Source: Opitutales bacterium
GTDB taxonomy: Bacteria > Verrucomicrobiota > Verrucomicrobiia > Opitutales > Opitutaceae
Assembly: GCA_018700525.1 (NCBI GenBank)
Contig: JABITN010000171.1
Location: 1 to 64,000 of the forward strand
Length of the DNA: 64,000 nucleotides
Direction of reading: 5' to 3'
Shown here: positions 1-9,249 of the stretch, in pieces
Position numbering within the stretch: position 1 is the stretch's first letter
Layout: each line of letters starts with the position of its first letter
Program-made: the position numbers and the translations under genes
The notes under the pieces: model-generated
What the model saw: only the letters and a program-made list of their open reading frames with translations
Databases searched by the model: none
What the model was told of the DNA's origin: nothing

Positions 1-294
1 AAGCGCCTGATCCAGACCGGCCAGAACCGTATTGAGAATCGGTCCGTTACGCCAATAGGAGCTCAGGTTTACCGTTTGCCAGATATCTTCGATATTATCC
101 GGATTCTTTCCTTTGAGCAAGGGCGCGAGGTATTCGTCAACCGCTGTCGTAAGCGTTTTATAACGACGTATCCCAGTAGCACATTCAATTCCATACAAAC
201 CGGGCTCGCTGCTTTCGACCTTCACCACGCTGAGTCCGATGCCATTCGGGTTCGTATGGATGATTCTGACACGCGTTATCTTCAAAGGAGCCAT
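1..294 (-). CDS. Mandelate racemase/muconate lactonizing enzyme family protein (RspA/ManD-like), N-terminal part
   Basis: Minus-strand reading frame entering from the window edge, starting at the ATG at 294-292; 98 codons are visible with no stop. The product begins MAPLKITRVRII and contains IEDIWQ followed by SYWRNGPI, matching the capping-domain pattern of the RspA/D-mannonate dehydratase branch of the enolase superfamily (IEDIWQ, then YWRxGPV, then a VDMAL helix; here LDQAL). Family members dehydrate sugar acids using Mg2+; the catalytic barrel lies outside the window, so substrate cannot be assigned. No better start exists upstream before an in-frame stop near 397. The plus-strand ORF over the same bases is a shadow. 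Confidence 0.85.
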   Translation of the reverse strand, partial: MAPLKITRVRIIHTNPNGIGLSVVKVESSEPGLYGIECATGIRRYKTLTTAVDEYLAPLLKGKNPDNIEDIWQTVNLSSYWRNGPILNTVLAGLDQAL

Positions 295-637
295 TGTGCG
301 AGTAGCTACGTCATATCGCTGCGCCGAGGAATTGCTGACCCGTAACTTGATTGTCCAAGTCCAACTGCAGATCCCGCAGCTAGGATTGATATAGCATCAC
401 GTCGATTCATGGGCAAGTGGGGTTAAATTCGGAAAACCAAAATACAGAATCACTTATCTACTTGATTGGCAGAAAAATAAAGCCTCCCAAAACACATAAA
501 TAACGCCGCGAGCTTAGTAATCTGTGGGGTGATAAAATGCCGTCCGAATTACTTCAATGATTTCCCTTAATCTCTATTCGATACGCACCCCATTCGATTT
601 TGCTTCTCATGGGCCCCAATCTCGCAACAGTCGACCC

Positions 638-2194
638 ATGCACTTAAAGGCCTACCCACATCCATGCCCGCACGCTCAAACGCTTGTCGTATCCCTGCTC
701 GCGTTTCTCTTTTCAAACCTAACGGTCGCTGCTCAAAACATATATCTAGGACAAGGCATTCTTGCAGGGGAGATCACTGATCGACAAGCCATCCTTCAAG
801 CTCGATTAACAGCAGATACGAAATTGACTGATTGGGAACTTGCCGGAGCTTCAGGCTGGGGACGGTTTGAATACTCTGAATATCCGAATTTCAAGAACTC
901 CACTTTCACGCCCTGGGAAAAAACGGTCGAAAAACGCGATTTCATCCTGAAAGCTTTTCTGGACAACCTAAAACCCAACACGATCTACCATTACCGAATC
1001 CTCTACGGAGGAAAACGCTCCGACGTGCAGCCGAGCTATTCGGGTTCTTTTAGAACGCATCCTGGGATCGCGAATTCTACTCCGCTCAGCCTCGCCTTTA
1101 CGACCTGCGTGAACCACTACAAATACTACTTCGGTCTTGGCGGTAAAAACGCAGGAGCCGGCGAGATACTTCCCTACACCGGGCCCGACAAGGACCTAGG
1201 CTACCCCGGATTAAAGGCTCTTGAAATCGCTAGCCCTGATTATGTTTTCTTCAACGGCGACACCGTGTATTACGATGGCCCCAGCCTAAAATACGATCTG
1301 CCAAAGCAAGCGTTCACAATGGGCGACGAATATTGGTCTTCTCGCGGCGATCCCGCCAAGAACCAGCAAGATATCCGCCGCAAATACCATATCGAATTCA
1401 ACCAACCCCGATTCCACAGTCTCTTAGCCAAAGTCGGAACTTATTGGGCCAAAGACGATCACGACTTTCGCACGAACGACAGCGACCCGCACATCGACGA
1501 CCCCGTATCCACCGAACTTGGGATCTATAGCCTTAAGGAGCAGCTTCCCGTAGCGCCCTTGGACGACCCAGACGCAAAGACCTATCGAACTTACAGGGTA
1601 TCCAAAGACCTTCAGGTTTGGATGACCGAAGGACGTGACTATAGAAGCGCCAACGCCATGCCCGATGGCCCTGACAAGACACTCTGGGGAGTCGAGCAGC
1701 GCGAATGGCTCAAGCGTACCTTGGTCGAGAGCGACGCTACCTACAAAGTTCTCGTCAGCCCTACTCCTATGGTGGGTCCCGAAGATGCCTACAAGAATGA
1801 CAATCACTGTCTACCCAATGGATTCCTTCATGAAGGCGACGCATTTTTCAATTGGCTTGAAAAAGATAGTGGCATCCCAACCAACCAATTTTTCATCATC
1901 TGCGGCGATCGCCATTGGCAGTATCACTCCATCCACAAAACCGGATATCACGAGTTCTCCAGCGGAGCATTGGACGATTCCAGCGGACGCGTTGGACGCG
2001 TTCCTGGCGACCCAGAATCAACCGACCCGAACGCTACCGTCACTCAACTCTACGTTCACGACACTCCACAAAAAGTGTCAGGCGGATTCATTAGTCTCGA
2101 TATCACTCCCAGGCAAAACACCCAAGCATCCGCAAAAATCCGCTTCTCAGACGAAAACGGCACCGAACTTTACGTTTATTCCTTCGGCCCATGA
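638..2194 (+). CDS. PhoD-like alkaline phosphatase family metallophosphatase
   Basis: Exported phosphoesterase. An ATG at 557 opens the same frame, but residues 1-27 look non-coding, and the ATG at 638 puts a hydrophobic signal segment (TLVVSLLAFLF) close to the N terminus, so 638 is preferred. Counting from 557, an N-terminal beta domain is followed by NGDTVY (Asp about 235), KDDHDF (300-303, the metal-binding DDH region) and CGDRHWQ (449-455), the usual PhoD metal ligands. The family hydrolyses phosphomonoesters or diesters in the periplasm with Fe/Ca or similar metals; the substrate here is unknown. It stands alone on its strand, followed by intergenic palindromes. A decayed member of the same superfamily lies at 49371-50729. 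Confidence 0.85.
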   Translation: MHLKAYPHPCPHAQTLVVSLLAFLFSNLTVAAQNIYLGQGILAGEITDRQAILQARLTADTKLTDWELAGASGWGRFEYSEYPNFKNSTFTPWEKTVEKRDFILKAFLDNLKPNTIYHYRILYGGKRSDVQPSYSGSFRTHPGIANSTPLSLAFTTCVNHYKYYFGLGGKNAGAGEILPYTGPDKDLGYPGLKALEIASPDYVFFNGDTVYYDGPSLKYDLPKQAFTMGDEYWSSRGDPAKNQQDIRRKYHIEFNQPRFHSLLAKVGTYWAKDDHDFRTNDSDPHIDDPVSTELGIYSLKEQLPVAPLDDPDAKTYRTYRVSKDLQVWMTEGRDYRSANAMPDGPDKTLWGVEQREWLKRTLVESDATYKVLVSPTPMVGPEDAYKNDNHCLPNGFLHEGDAFFNWLEKDSGIPTNQFFIICGDRHWQYHSIHKTGYHEFSSGALDDSSGRVGRVPGDPESTDPNATVTQLYVHDTPQKVSGGFISLDITPRQNTQASAKIRFSDENGTELYVYSFGP

Positions 2195-2387
2195 AACGCC
2201 CAGAAACTAAACGTAGGGCTAGCGCTCGCGCCATGCCGTGTAGAAATAAAGTATCCCCGGGGTAAGCCCCGAGGTATTTCAAAGGTAGCGACCGATCTCC
2301 GAGGGGTCATTATAGTTGAAGTAGCTAAACGACTGCGTCGCTCAGTGCCCGCTCGGAGATCGGTCGCTACCGAAGCAAGCTCGGGCC
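2195..2387. repeat. Intergenic palindrome cluster (REP-like families A, B and E)
   Basis: Three elements are packed between convergent genes. A family B fragment starts at 2213 (GTAGGGCT, then CGCGCCATGCCGTGTAG). An imperfect hairpin of the GCATCCCCGGGG type (family E) spans about 2247-2277. A family A unit has perfect 20-bp inverted arms at 2284-2303 and 2352-2371 (left arm GGTAGCGACCGATCTCCGAG) around 48 bases. The position between converging stops suggests a bidirectional terminator as well as a repetitive element. No coding signal was seen. Confidence 0.75.
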
Positions 2388-3866
2388 CTACGCTCGGTTC
2401 TTCTTCCGCATCCACCCCGATACCACCGGCGCTAAAAACGCCGCAACCAACAAGATCACCAATACGGCGCAAATCGGTCTTGTAAAAAATGGCGTTATAT
2501 CCCCTTCCGTCTTTATCAATCCCGTTCGCAAGTTTTCTTCCACCATTGGGCCCAGAATCAGGCCAAGGATCAATGGGGCCAATGGAGCCTTTTGCGATTC
2601 GAGGTAAAATCCAACCAAACCGAATCCAGCAACCAAATACACATCAAAAAGACTGTTCCTCAAAGAATACGCCCCCACTACCGAGAAGACCAATACCGCC
2701 ACCATCACCACGCTTCGCGGCAAGCGCAATATCCAGCCAAAGGTCTTTAGCCCCAAATAGCCACAGGGGAGCAATAGGACTTGCGTTACCAATGCGATCA
2801 GGAAAATAGAATGCACTTGCTCCGGATTCTGCTGAAATATAAGCGGGCCGGGTTTAATCTCGTACATCATAAAGGCTCCCAAGACGATAGCCGTGACCGC
2901 ATCGCCCGGAATGCCAAATACTAAAGCCGGTATCCAAGCTCCCCCTACTGCTGCGTTATTTGCACTCGTCGGAGCTATCACACCCGCAATTGCTCCCTTT
3001 CCAAAAGACTCTTTATCCTTAGAAGTACGCTGCTCCATTCCATAAGCCGCCCAGGCCGCGATATCAGCCCCCGCACCCGGCAAGGCTCCAATCACCGTTC
3101 CGGAAATCGAGGATTTTACGACCGTTAGCTTCTTCCTCCATATCGCCTTCAATGCAGCTCCCACAGAGTCGTTCGAACGCTTGGTCTTTGTCGTTGAATC
3201 TTTCATCGATGGACTCTTCAGAACCGAACGAATCACCTCCGAAACTCCGAAGAGTCCAATCATAACCGGAATAAACCCAAACCCGCTCATCAATTCCGCA
3301 TTGCCGAACGTAAAACGCTGAGCCCCGCTCACCACATCCAAACCTACAGTCGCCAACAAAACCCCCAACCCAGCGGATATCAGTCCTCTTAATGTATTTC
3401 CCGAGCTCACCACCGCACTCATGCTCAATCCGAAAATCGCTAGCCAAAAATATTCGAAATTCGAAAAACGCAGGGCGAACCGAGCCAATTGCGGCGCTAT
3501 CATAATCAACAAACCCACGCCGACTAGGCCGCCAATACACGAGCAAAAGAGATCAATCAAAAGAGCGAACCCTCCCCTGCCTTGCTTTGCTAACTCATGT
3601 CCATCCAAGGTTGCCGCCGCTGACGCAGGAGTTCCCGGTATCCGAAGATAGGTCGCCGGAATGTCACCCGCAAAAATCGCCGTAAAGCTCACCCCGATTA
3701 TCATAGCCAATCCCGTATTCGGATCGGGCATATAAAAGCTAACGGGCACGATCAGAGCAACGGCCATCGTAGCCGTCAACCCCGGCGTCGCTCCAACGAA
3801 AATGCCGAATAGCATCGCTAGCAACCAAGGAACCAATACATGAAACTGAAGCAAATCGGCGATCAT
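2388..3866 (-). CDS. Tripartite tricarboxylate transporter permease, TctA family
   Basis: Large membrane subunit (492 aa) of a TTT-type secondary transporter that imports carboxylates delivered by a periplasmic TctC protein. The N terminus carries the TctA glycine-rich signature GIFVGATPGLTATMAVAL, followed by IPGTPASAAATLDGH; the second half repeats the pattern (GALPGAGADIAAWAAYG, then VFGIPGDAVTAIVLGA). About eleven or twelve hydrophobic segments are evident, and the C terminus is basic. It is the third gene of TctC-TctB-TctA, with only seven bases separating it from TctB, so it is co-transcribed. Substrate is not predictable from sequence. Length is normal for the family. Confidence 0.93.
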   Translation of the reverse strand: MIADLLQFHVLVPWLLAMLFGIFVGATPGLTATMAVALIVPVSFYMPDPNTGLAMIIGVSFTAIFAGDIPATYLRIPGTPASAAATLDGHELAKQGRGGFALLIDLFCSCIGGLVGVGLLIMIAPQLARFALRFSNFEYFWLAIFGLSMSAVVSSGNTLRGLISAGLGVLLATVGLDVVSGAQRFTFGNAELMSGFGFIPVMIGLFGVSEVIRSVLKSPSMKDSTTKTKRSNDSVGAALKAIWRKKLTVVKSSISGTVIGALPGAGADIAAWAAYGMEQRTSKDKESFGKGAIAGVIAPTSANNAAVGGAWIPALVFGIPGDAVTAIVLGAFMMYEIKPGPLIFQQNPEQVHSIFLIALVTQVLLLPCGYLGLKTFGWILRLPRSVVMVAVLVFSVVGAYSLRNSLFDVYLVAGFGLVGFYLESQKAPLAPLILGLILGPMVEENLRTGLIKTEGDITPFFTRPICAVLVILLVAAFLAPVVSGWMRKKNRA

Positions 3867-3873
3867 ATACGCT

Positions 3874-4410
3874 TCAAAATGGCAGTCCTAGAACACCTCT
3901 CGGCAATGGCACGTGAAACAACGCTCCAAACAAAACATTCCCGATTAACGTCAAAACAGCTGTTACCAAAAAGGCCATCTTCCATCGTATCCGTAAAAGC
4001 ATCATCATTGCTGTCGGAAAAACCAATGTGCTCAGGGTAAATCCCAAATATGGTAATGCTAAAATATAGACTAGAAACACTCCCATGAGCCCCCCGGCGC
4101 GCATTCGTCTATCATGCTCGCCATCGTCATTACTGAGATTCTCAACCCTCAAGGTAGATTTATCGTCGACCGAGCACACAGCTTCCAGCGATCCTAGCCG
4201 TGCACGCCAATCCTTCCAAATCTCGATCGCCCCACCGAGTGCCAGCAAAATTGAAAGCCCTATCGGAAACAGTTTAGGTCCTGGATCGGAATTACCGCCA
4301 AAGCCAAGTTCTCGAATATCCTTCGAAAGATAAAGTACGACCAGAGCGAATACGATTAATACGTATCCAAGCGAACGATTTCGCTTTGTCTCTATATTCG
4401 AAACGCTCAT
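3874..4410 (-). CDS. Tripartite tricarboxylate transporter small permease, TctB family
   Basis: 178-aa protein with four predicted membrane segments: residues about 13-27, 46-60, a pair around 110-140, and a C-terminal one ending in PLPRGVLGLPF. The motif DPGPKLFPIGLSILLALGG after the first helix is typical of TctB, as is the closing 'F...P.G' tail. It is the small membrane subunit that partners TctA. Its ATG overlaps the TGA of the preceding tctC (ATGA at 4407-4410), indicating translational coupling. A hydrophilic insert around residues 65-105 is somewhat long but within family variation. Confidence 0.88.
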   Translation of the reverse strand: MSVSNIETKRNRSLGYVLIVFALVVLYLSKDIRELGFGGNSDPGPKLFPIGLSILLALGGAIEIWKDWRARLGSLEAVCSVDDKSTLRVENLSNDDGEHDRRMRAGGLMGVFLVYILALPYLGFTLSTLVFPTAMMMLLRIRWKMAFLVTAVLTLIGNVLFGALFHVPLPRGVLGLPF

Positions 4411-5414
4411 TGCCTAGCATAACCCGTCGCTTCGATTACGTCTTTCCACTGAGCATCCTGCTCCTCCAAAAATACGGCGAAAGCCTCATTCGATTTCCAC
4501 TCCGTTGCAAAACCGTTCTTTCGCATGAATTCCTCAAACTCCGCCGATGCGACAATCTTCGAACAAACATCGCTGATCTTCTTCACGATATCGGGAGGAG
4601 TTCCTTTAGGAGCGACGATTCCCCGCCAGCCTACAGCCGACCAATCCACGCCTTCGTCGATCGCCGTCGGCAAATCTGGATGACCGCTCAATTTTTCTGG
4701 AGACATCACTACCAACGCCCGCAACTGGCCCGCTTCAATCTGCGAAATCGCTTCCGGAATACTGCAGCAAACCGCATCGATATGCCCACCCAACAACTCG
4801 ACGATCGACGGAGCAGATCCCTTGCTCGGAATCCATCGAACCGCGTCAACTGGGATTCCCGCTTCCAATTGAAAACCAGCTCTGGCTAAATCCCAAGCCC
4901 CACCGGTCGCAGTGCCCGACATGGTCAGCTTCCCAGGATTCGCTTCGATGTATCCGATTAAATCTTTCAGAGAATTCCATGGAGAATCGCTTCGCACCAT
5001 AATGGCTGCTGCATCAGCATTCAATTCCGCAACCGGCGCGTAATCCTTCCAGGTCAAATCGGAAATGCCCATCCAATGCATCGTACTCAGCTCGAATGTC
5101 GCCATCGTCAACGTATGCCCGTCCGGTTTTGCCAAAGCACCGGCTGAATGGCCCACTGCCCCACTACCGCCCGTTTGATTGACAACGACGAATGGTTTTC
5201 CCAGTTCCTTCTGCAGTTGATCTGCCATAAAGCGAGCCATACGATCGGTTCCTCCACCTGGAGCCCAGGGACAAATAATCGAACCGCTTTTGCTCGGAAA
5301 ATCTGCAGCGGTACCCGTCGACGGCCCAGATGCGGGCTGGCATGCTCCCAATAGCGCAATCCCAGCTATCGAAATAGTCGCTGAAATTTTCGTATTCAAT
5401 TTTTCGATCTTCAT
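4407..5414 (-). CDS. Tripartite tricarboxylate transporter substrate-binding lipoprotein, TctC family
   Basis: Periplasmic binding protein of the TTT system. The ATG at 5414 gives a lipoprotein signal (MKIEKLNTKISATISIAGIA, then LLGAC), so this start is preferred over one at 5447. The mature part has the Bug/TctC hallmarks: ICPWAPGGGTDRMAR near the N terminus, VVNQTGGSGAVGH, PDGHTL, then GGHIDAVCCS and VAPKGTPPD in the C lobe. Family members bind dicarboxylates, tricarboxylates or other acids between two alpha/beta lobes. It is first in a tctCBA operon downstream of a sulfatase and an aldo/keto reductase, so uptake of a sugar acid or similar degradation product is a reasonable inference. Confidence 0.9.
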   Translation of the reverse strand: MKIEKLNTKISATISIAGIALLGACQPASGPSTGTAADFPSKSGSIICPWAPGGGTDRMARFMADQLQKELGKPFVVVNQTGGSGAVGHSAGALAKPDGHTLTMATFELSTMHWMGISDLTWKDYAPVAELNADAAAIMVRSDSPWNSLKDLIGYIEANPGKLTMSGTATGGAWDLARAGFQLEAGIPVDAVRWIPSKGSAPSIVELLGGHIDAVCCSIPEAISQIEAGQLRALVVMSPEKLSGHPDLPTAIDEGVDWSAVGWRGIVAPKGTPPDIVKKISDVCSKIVASAEFEEFMRKNGFATEWKSNEAFAVFLEEQDAQWKDVIEATGYARQ

Positions 5415-5453
5415 ATTGGCACATCCCCGAAACATAAAACAAGGCACTCATAA

Positions 5454-5484
5454 GGTAGCGGCCGATCTCCGAGCGGCCACTACC
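5454..5484. repeat. Compact family A palindrome
   Basis: 31-base unit beginning GGTAGCGGCCGATCTCC and ending GAGCGGCCACTACC; the outer GGTAG/CTACC arms and inner GGCCG/CGGCC arms can fold into one hairpin. It lies between the sulfatase and tctC on the same strand and repeats the sequence seen at 2284, 27300, 28941, 29964 and 49154. Confidence 0.75.
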
Positions 5485-5523
5485 CAAGCAAGCAACGAAT
5501 CACTTCATCGAAGAAAGTAAAAT

Positions 5524-7182
5524 TCAAAAAGCATCATTCAAATAATCCCTCGATCCCGTCTGCCAGTAATGCTGCAGCTTAAGCATCCACTTCTCGTACC
5601 CGACGATCGCATCCGTTCGCGTTGCCCATCGATGCCATTCTCGAGCGAGCTCGATAACTTTGTTGTAATCCTGCGACGCGATATCGTTTTGCTCGAGAGG
5701 ATCCTTCTCGATATCGTAAAGTTCCCAATCGTGATGCGTTTGGCCATCCGTCGAAGTGAAATTCTTCGATACCAATTTATATCGTCCGCTAAAGAGAGCT
5801 CGATTCGCTTCATGCTCGAAAAAGAGGGCTCGATCCTCAATCGCTTCACCTTCAAAGGCTGGAATCAAACTGGTTCCTTCCATAGGCAAGAGCGTATTTG
5901 AACCGTATTTTTTCGGATACTCGATATCCATCAAGTCCGCTATCGTAGCCATGAAATCGATCACATGCCCCCGCTGAGATTCGGTTTCCCCCTTTCGCTC
6001 GATTCCATTTGGCCAATGCGCAATCAGTGGCGTATGAATTCCACCTTCGTGATTGAAATGCTTGTACAACCTGAAAGGCGTATTTCCCACAGCTGCCCAA
6101 GGAGAGCCCTCGTGGTGCTTCGTTCCAGGCTGACCCATATTGGCAAGCGCCTTCCCTTTAAGCGGGCCATCCCTTCCATTCGGTCCTCCCTCGTAATTCG
6201 CTCCATTGTCCGAGAGGAAGAATACCAAGGTATTCTCCAACTCGCCCATCGACTCTAACTGAGCAATCGTTCTACCAATTCCTTGATCCATTTGATCAAC
6301 CATCGCTGCAAATGTAGCCATACGTCGGGCCTGATCCGCCTTCTCCACCTTGCTCAAAGAGGTCCATTTTCGAATTTCAGTAGGCACTGCGTGTTCGTCG
6401 TGCCAAGCTGGAGAGTCCGAAAACGGAGGAACGGAATCGTAATTCGCGAATAACCCCCGCTCCTTCATCGCGTTCCAGCGAGCCTCGCGAATCTTGTCCC
6501 ACCCCTGTTCATACCGCGATACGTATTTGTCGATCAAATGTAGGGGAGCCTGAATCGGTGCATGCGGCGCTTGATAAGCCAAATAGAGAAAAAAAGGACT
6601 ATCACCTTCTTGACTCTCGTGGTGCTGCAAAAATCTGACCGCATAATCCGATGTGGCATCGGTAGCGTGAAACTCACCGTCCGCGTAAGTGATGGGGTTA
6701 ATTTCTGGAGATTCTAAAATGTATAACGGAGGTTCCCAATAATCGCCACAACAACCCTCATAAGCATATGAATGATCGAAGCCTCGCGCATGTGGCAGCC
6801 GTTCTGGCGTATTGCCCAAATGCCATTTCCCCGACATGTAAGTAGCGTATCCATTTTTCGACAGCAGCTCGGAGAGGAAGATATTGTTCCCGGGCTCAAC
6901 TGGCTCCAACTCGTAAACCCCCACCTGATGACTATAGAGCCCCGTCATGATACTTGCTCTGGTCGGCCCACAACGTGCACAATTATAGAATTGAGTGAAT
7001 GTCAAACCACCATCGGCGAGGCGGTCGATGTTTGGAGTCTCGATTTCACCTCCCTGAAAACCAAGATCCGAATAACCTAAATCATCAGCTAGTATGATTA
7101 GAATGTTCGGTCGGTCGCCAGAATACGCTACGTTTGCGATAGAGAGAGTAAAAAAACAGAGAATGGAGGAACGAATAAACAT
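5524..7182 (-). CDS. Arylsulfatase-type sulfatase, secreted
   Basis: 552-aa type I sulfatase with a signal peptide (residues about 1-21, cleavage near AYSG). Metal-binding DD at 33-34 lies in ILADDLGYSDLG. The CGPTR motif (Cys71) fits the CxPxR site that is oxidised to formylglycine by a sulfatase-maturating enzyme. SGKWHLG supplies the conserved Lys/His, and FFLSDNGANYEGG the second metal site. The C-terminal part (YDIEKDPLEQNDIA) is the usual DPxExxN tail. It should release sulfate from an extracellular sulfated sugar or polysaccharide; the exact ester cannot be told. It sits between the AKR gene (110 bases upstream) and tctC on the same strand. Confidence 0.92.
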   Translation of the reverse strand: MFIRSSILCFFTLSIANVAYSGDRPNILIILADDLGYSDLGFQGGEIETPNIDRLADGGLTFTQFYNCARCGPTRASIMTGLYSHQVGVYELEPVEPGNNIFLSELLSKNGYATYMSGKWHLGNTPERLPHARGFDHSYAYEGCCGDYWEPPLYILESPEINPITYADGEFHATDATSDYAVRFLQHHESQEGDSPFFLYLAYQAPHAPIQAPLHLIDKYVSRYEQGWDKIREARWNAMKERGLFANYDSVPPFSDSPAWHDEHAVPTEIRKWTSLSKVEKADQARRMATFAAMVDQMDQGIGRTIAQLESMGELENTLVFFLSDNGANYEGGPNGRDGPLKGKALANMGQPGTKHHEGSPWAAVGNTPFRLYKHFNHEGGIHTPLIAHWPNGIERKGETESQRGHVIDFMATIADLMDIEYPKKYGSNTLLPMEGTSLIPAFEGEAIEDRALFFEHEANRALFSGRYKLVSKNFTSTDGQTHHDWELYDIEKDPLEQNDIASQDYNKVIELAREWHRWATRTDAIVGYEKWMLKLQHYWQTGSRDYLNDAF

Positions 7183-7292
7183 CGGGGCAGAAACGAGGGT
7201 AAGGTTGAAACCATACCTCCCCCTGCGCCAACATCAACCCTAACGTTTCCAAAATGGGAACGAATTATCTCAATATTCGTTTCGCGAAGACT

Positions 7293-8300
7293 TTAAGCAC
7301 TCACCGTCGAAGATCTAAGAATTCCATCAATCCGGGCCAACTCTTCGTCCGAGAAAACCGTATTCTTGACCGCTCCCAAATTATCGGCTATCTGCTGAGT
7401 AGAACTCGCACCGATAATGACCGATGTTACCGTCTTGCGACGCAATACCCAAGCCAACGCCATTTGAGCCAGAGTCTGCCCGCGATCCTTAGCGACTTCG
7501 TTCAATGCCAGCGCCAACTCGCGCTTCGCATTAACCTCATCCGCATCCAAAAAAGGACTGTTCGCGGATCCTGCCCGCGAATTAGCAGGCACATCCTTGA
7601 AATAACGATCGGTTAGGATGCCTTGCTCGAGCGGGCTGAATGCCACGCTTCCCATCCCCAGTTCATCTAGCGTATCCAGAAGTTCATCTTCCACCCATCG
7701 ATCGAGCATATTGTAGCGCGGTTGATGCACTAAACAGCGAATACCCCGTTTAGCCAGTTCAGCATAGGCCGCTCGTGTCTGTGTGGCCGAATAGTTCGAA
7801 ATCCCCACGTAAAGCGCCTTGCCTGAGCGGACCGCATACTCCAACGCATCCATCGTCTCTTCGATCGGCGTATCCGGATCGGGGCGATGCGAATAGAAAA
7901 TATCCACATACTCGAGTCCCATCCGTTTCAAGCTTTGGTCCAAACTCGCCACGGCATACTTCTTCGAGCCCCACTCACCGTAAGGACCATCCCACATATC
8001 ATAGCCCGCCTTTGACGTGATAATCATCTCATCGCGATGACTCGCGAAATCCTCATTTAGGATCTTGCCGAAATTCGTTTCTGCCGAACCCGGGATTGGT
8101 CCATAATTATTGGCCAAGTCAAAGTGCGTAATGCCTTCGTCAAACGAATACCGGACCAAGTCGCGAGCATTCTCATAACTATCAACGCTACCGAAATTGT
8201 GCCACAATCCCAATGAAACCGGAGGTAGTTTAAGCCCGCTATTTCCACAGCGATTGTATTCGATTTTCGTATATCGTTCTTTCGATGGTTCGTATGTCAT
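7293..8300 (-). CDS. Aldo/keto reductase, L-glyceraldehyde 3-phosphate reductase (YghZ/Gpr) type
   Basis: 335-aa NADPH-dependent reductase of the AKR14 type. The N-terminal stretch (SGLKLPPVSLGLWHNFG, then THFDLANNYGP and GSAETNFG) follows Escherichia coli YghZ almost word for word. Catalytic Asp and Tyr are in DLANNYG, Lys in ITSKAGYDMWDGPYG, and His in YSHRPDPDTP. The C terminus has the NADP-binding VIIGASSTQQI segment. YghZ reduces L-glyceraldehyde 3-phosphate and methylglyoxal in vitro; in this locus it may act on a sugar-derived aldehyde (inference). Its start lies ten bases after the AraC gene, so the two are co-transcribed. Confidence 0.9.
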   Translation of the reverse strand: MTYEPSKERYTKIEYNRCGNSGLKLPPVSLGLWHNFGSVDSYENARDLVRYSFDEGITHFDLANNYGPIPGSAETNFGKILNEDFASHRDEMIITSKAGYDMWDGPYGEWGSKKYAVASLDQSLKRMGLEYVDIFYSHRPDPDTPIEETMDALEYAVRSGKALYVGISNYSATQTRAAYAELAKRGIRCLVHQPRYNMLDRWVEDELLDTLDELGMGSVAFSPLEQGILTDRYFKDVPANSRAGSANSPFLDADEVNAKRELALALNEVAKDRGQTLAQMALAWVLRRKTVTSVIIGASSTQQIADNLGAVKNTVFSDEELARIDGILRSSTVSA

Positions 8301-8310
8301 GAATTTGATA

Positions 8311-9249
8311 TTACTGATTCTTGGCCCGATAAGCCGAAGGGCTCTCGCCTAACGCCTGCCGGAATTGACGCGAAAAGAAAGAGCTGCTTCCGAAACCACA
8401 ATGGTAAGCAATATGCGTCATACTATTACTCTCATCCTTGAGCATTTCGCAAGCATCGTGAATCCGCAGTTTGTTAATGTAGGAGATGGGTGTGGTATCG
8501 TAAATTTTGCGGAATTTCCTCTGCAAGTGGCTGACCGATAGATTTGCGATTTCCGCCAGATCTTCAACCCGAATGGGATCTCTGAAATTCTTCTGAATAA
8601 AGGATGTGACTTTCGCCATCTGCGTCAGCGGGACAATGGTATCCTTCTTTTCGCGGCCGTACAAGCGGCACACGTATGCGACCAATAAATGAAATCCGCT
8701 CGTAATCACCAGCCTACGCCCCTCCACTTGATTCCCGTATTCAAGTTTTAAGTTCGTGATTAGGTTCGTCGCATAAGCCAAATCCTCGGGCGAAAGATGC
8801 AAGCGCTCCTGAAACCGATCGACGCTTCGCGTACGCGGCTGCAGCTCGAAGAGCGCCTGATACCCCATCATTTCCTTCAACTCCTTCCGTCCGCGAAGAA
8901 ACTGATCCGGATCGAACATGATATTGCAAAGACTCAACCCCTGCGCCTTTTTGAAACCGTGTTTTCGGTCGCCGCTTATTACAAAGACATCCCCATTCTC
9001 CAACTCATGCTCCTCGATCTCCGTCACATGGGTGGCGCGTCCGCTCATAACGAAGACCAATTCCGAATATTCGTGAGCGTGCATCTTGAAATCTCCCTCG
9101 TGCTGCACGAAAGCAATTCGAAACCGAAAATCCTGTTCCGGCATATCCTCAGCATACGAACCGTAGCATTTTCGCTCGTAGTGACGCCCCTCGGTAAACT
9201 CGAGAGCCGTGCCCACAACCTCGTTGAACTTCAGCGACGCCTCATTCAT
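8311..9249 (-). CDS. AraC family transcriptional regulator with cupin sensor domain
   Basis: 313-aa regulator from the ATG at 9249; a TTG twelve codons upstream is less likely. The N-terminal half is an AraC_binding cupin: HEGDFKMHAHEYSELVFVMS, then LENGDVFVISGDRKHGF, the typical sugar-sensing fold. The C-terminal 100 residues carry two helix-turn-helix motifs: VEDLAEIANLSVSHLQRKF, then IAYHCGFGSSSFFSRQF. It is first in the minus-strand run AraC-AKR-sulfatase-tctCBA and divergent from the PSD1/DUF1501 pair, so it could control either or both. The inducer is unknown. Confidence 0.9.
   Translation of the reverse strand: MNEASLKFNEVVGTALEFTEGRHYERKCYGSYAEDMPEQDFRFRIAFVQHEGDFKMHAHEYSELVFVMSGRATHVTEIEEHELENGDVFVISGDRKHGFKKAQGLSLCNIMFDPDQFLRGRKELKEMMGYQALFELQPRTRSVDRFQERLHLSPEDLAYATNLITNLKLEYGNQVEGRRLVITSGFHLLVAYVCRLYGREKKDTIVPLTQMAKVTSFIQKNFRDPIRVEDLAEIANLSVSHLQRKFRKIYDTTPISYINKLRIHDACEMLKDESNSMTHIAYHCGFGSSSFFSRQFRQALGESPSAYRAKNQ

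Noticed and set aside
76-345. Plus-strand 89-aa ORF at the window start
   Set aside because: It lies opposite a clear enolase-superfamily protein on the minus strand and has no similarity of its own.
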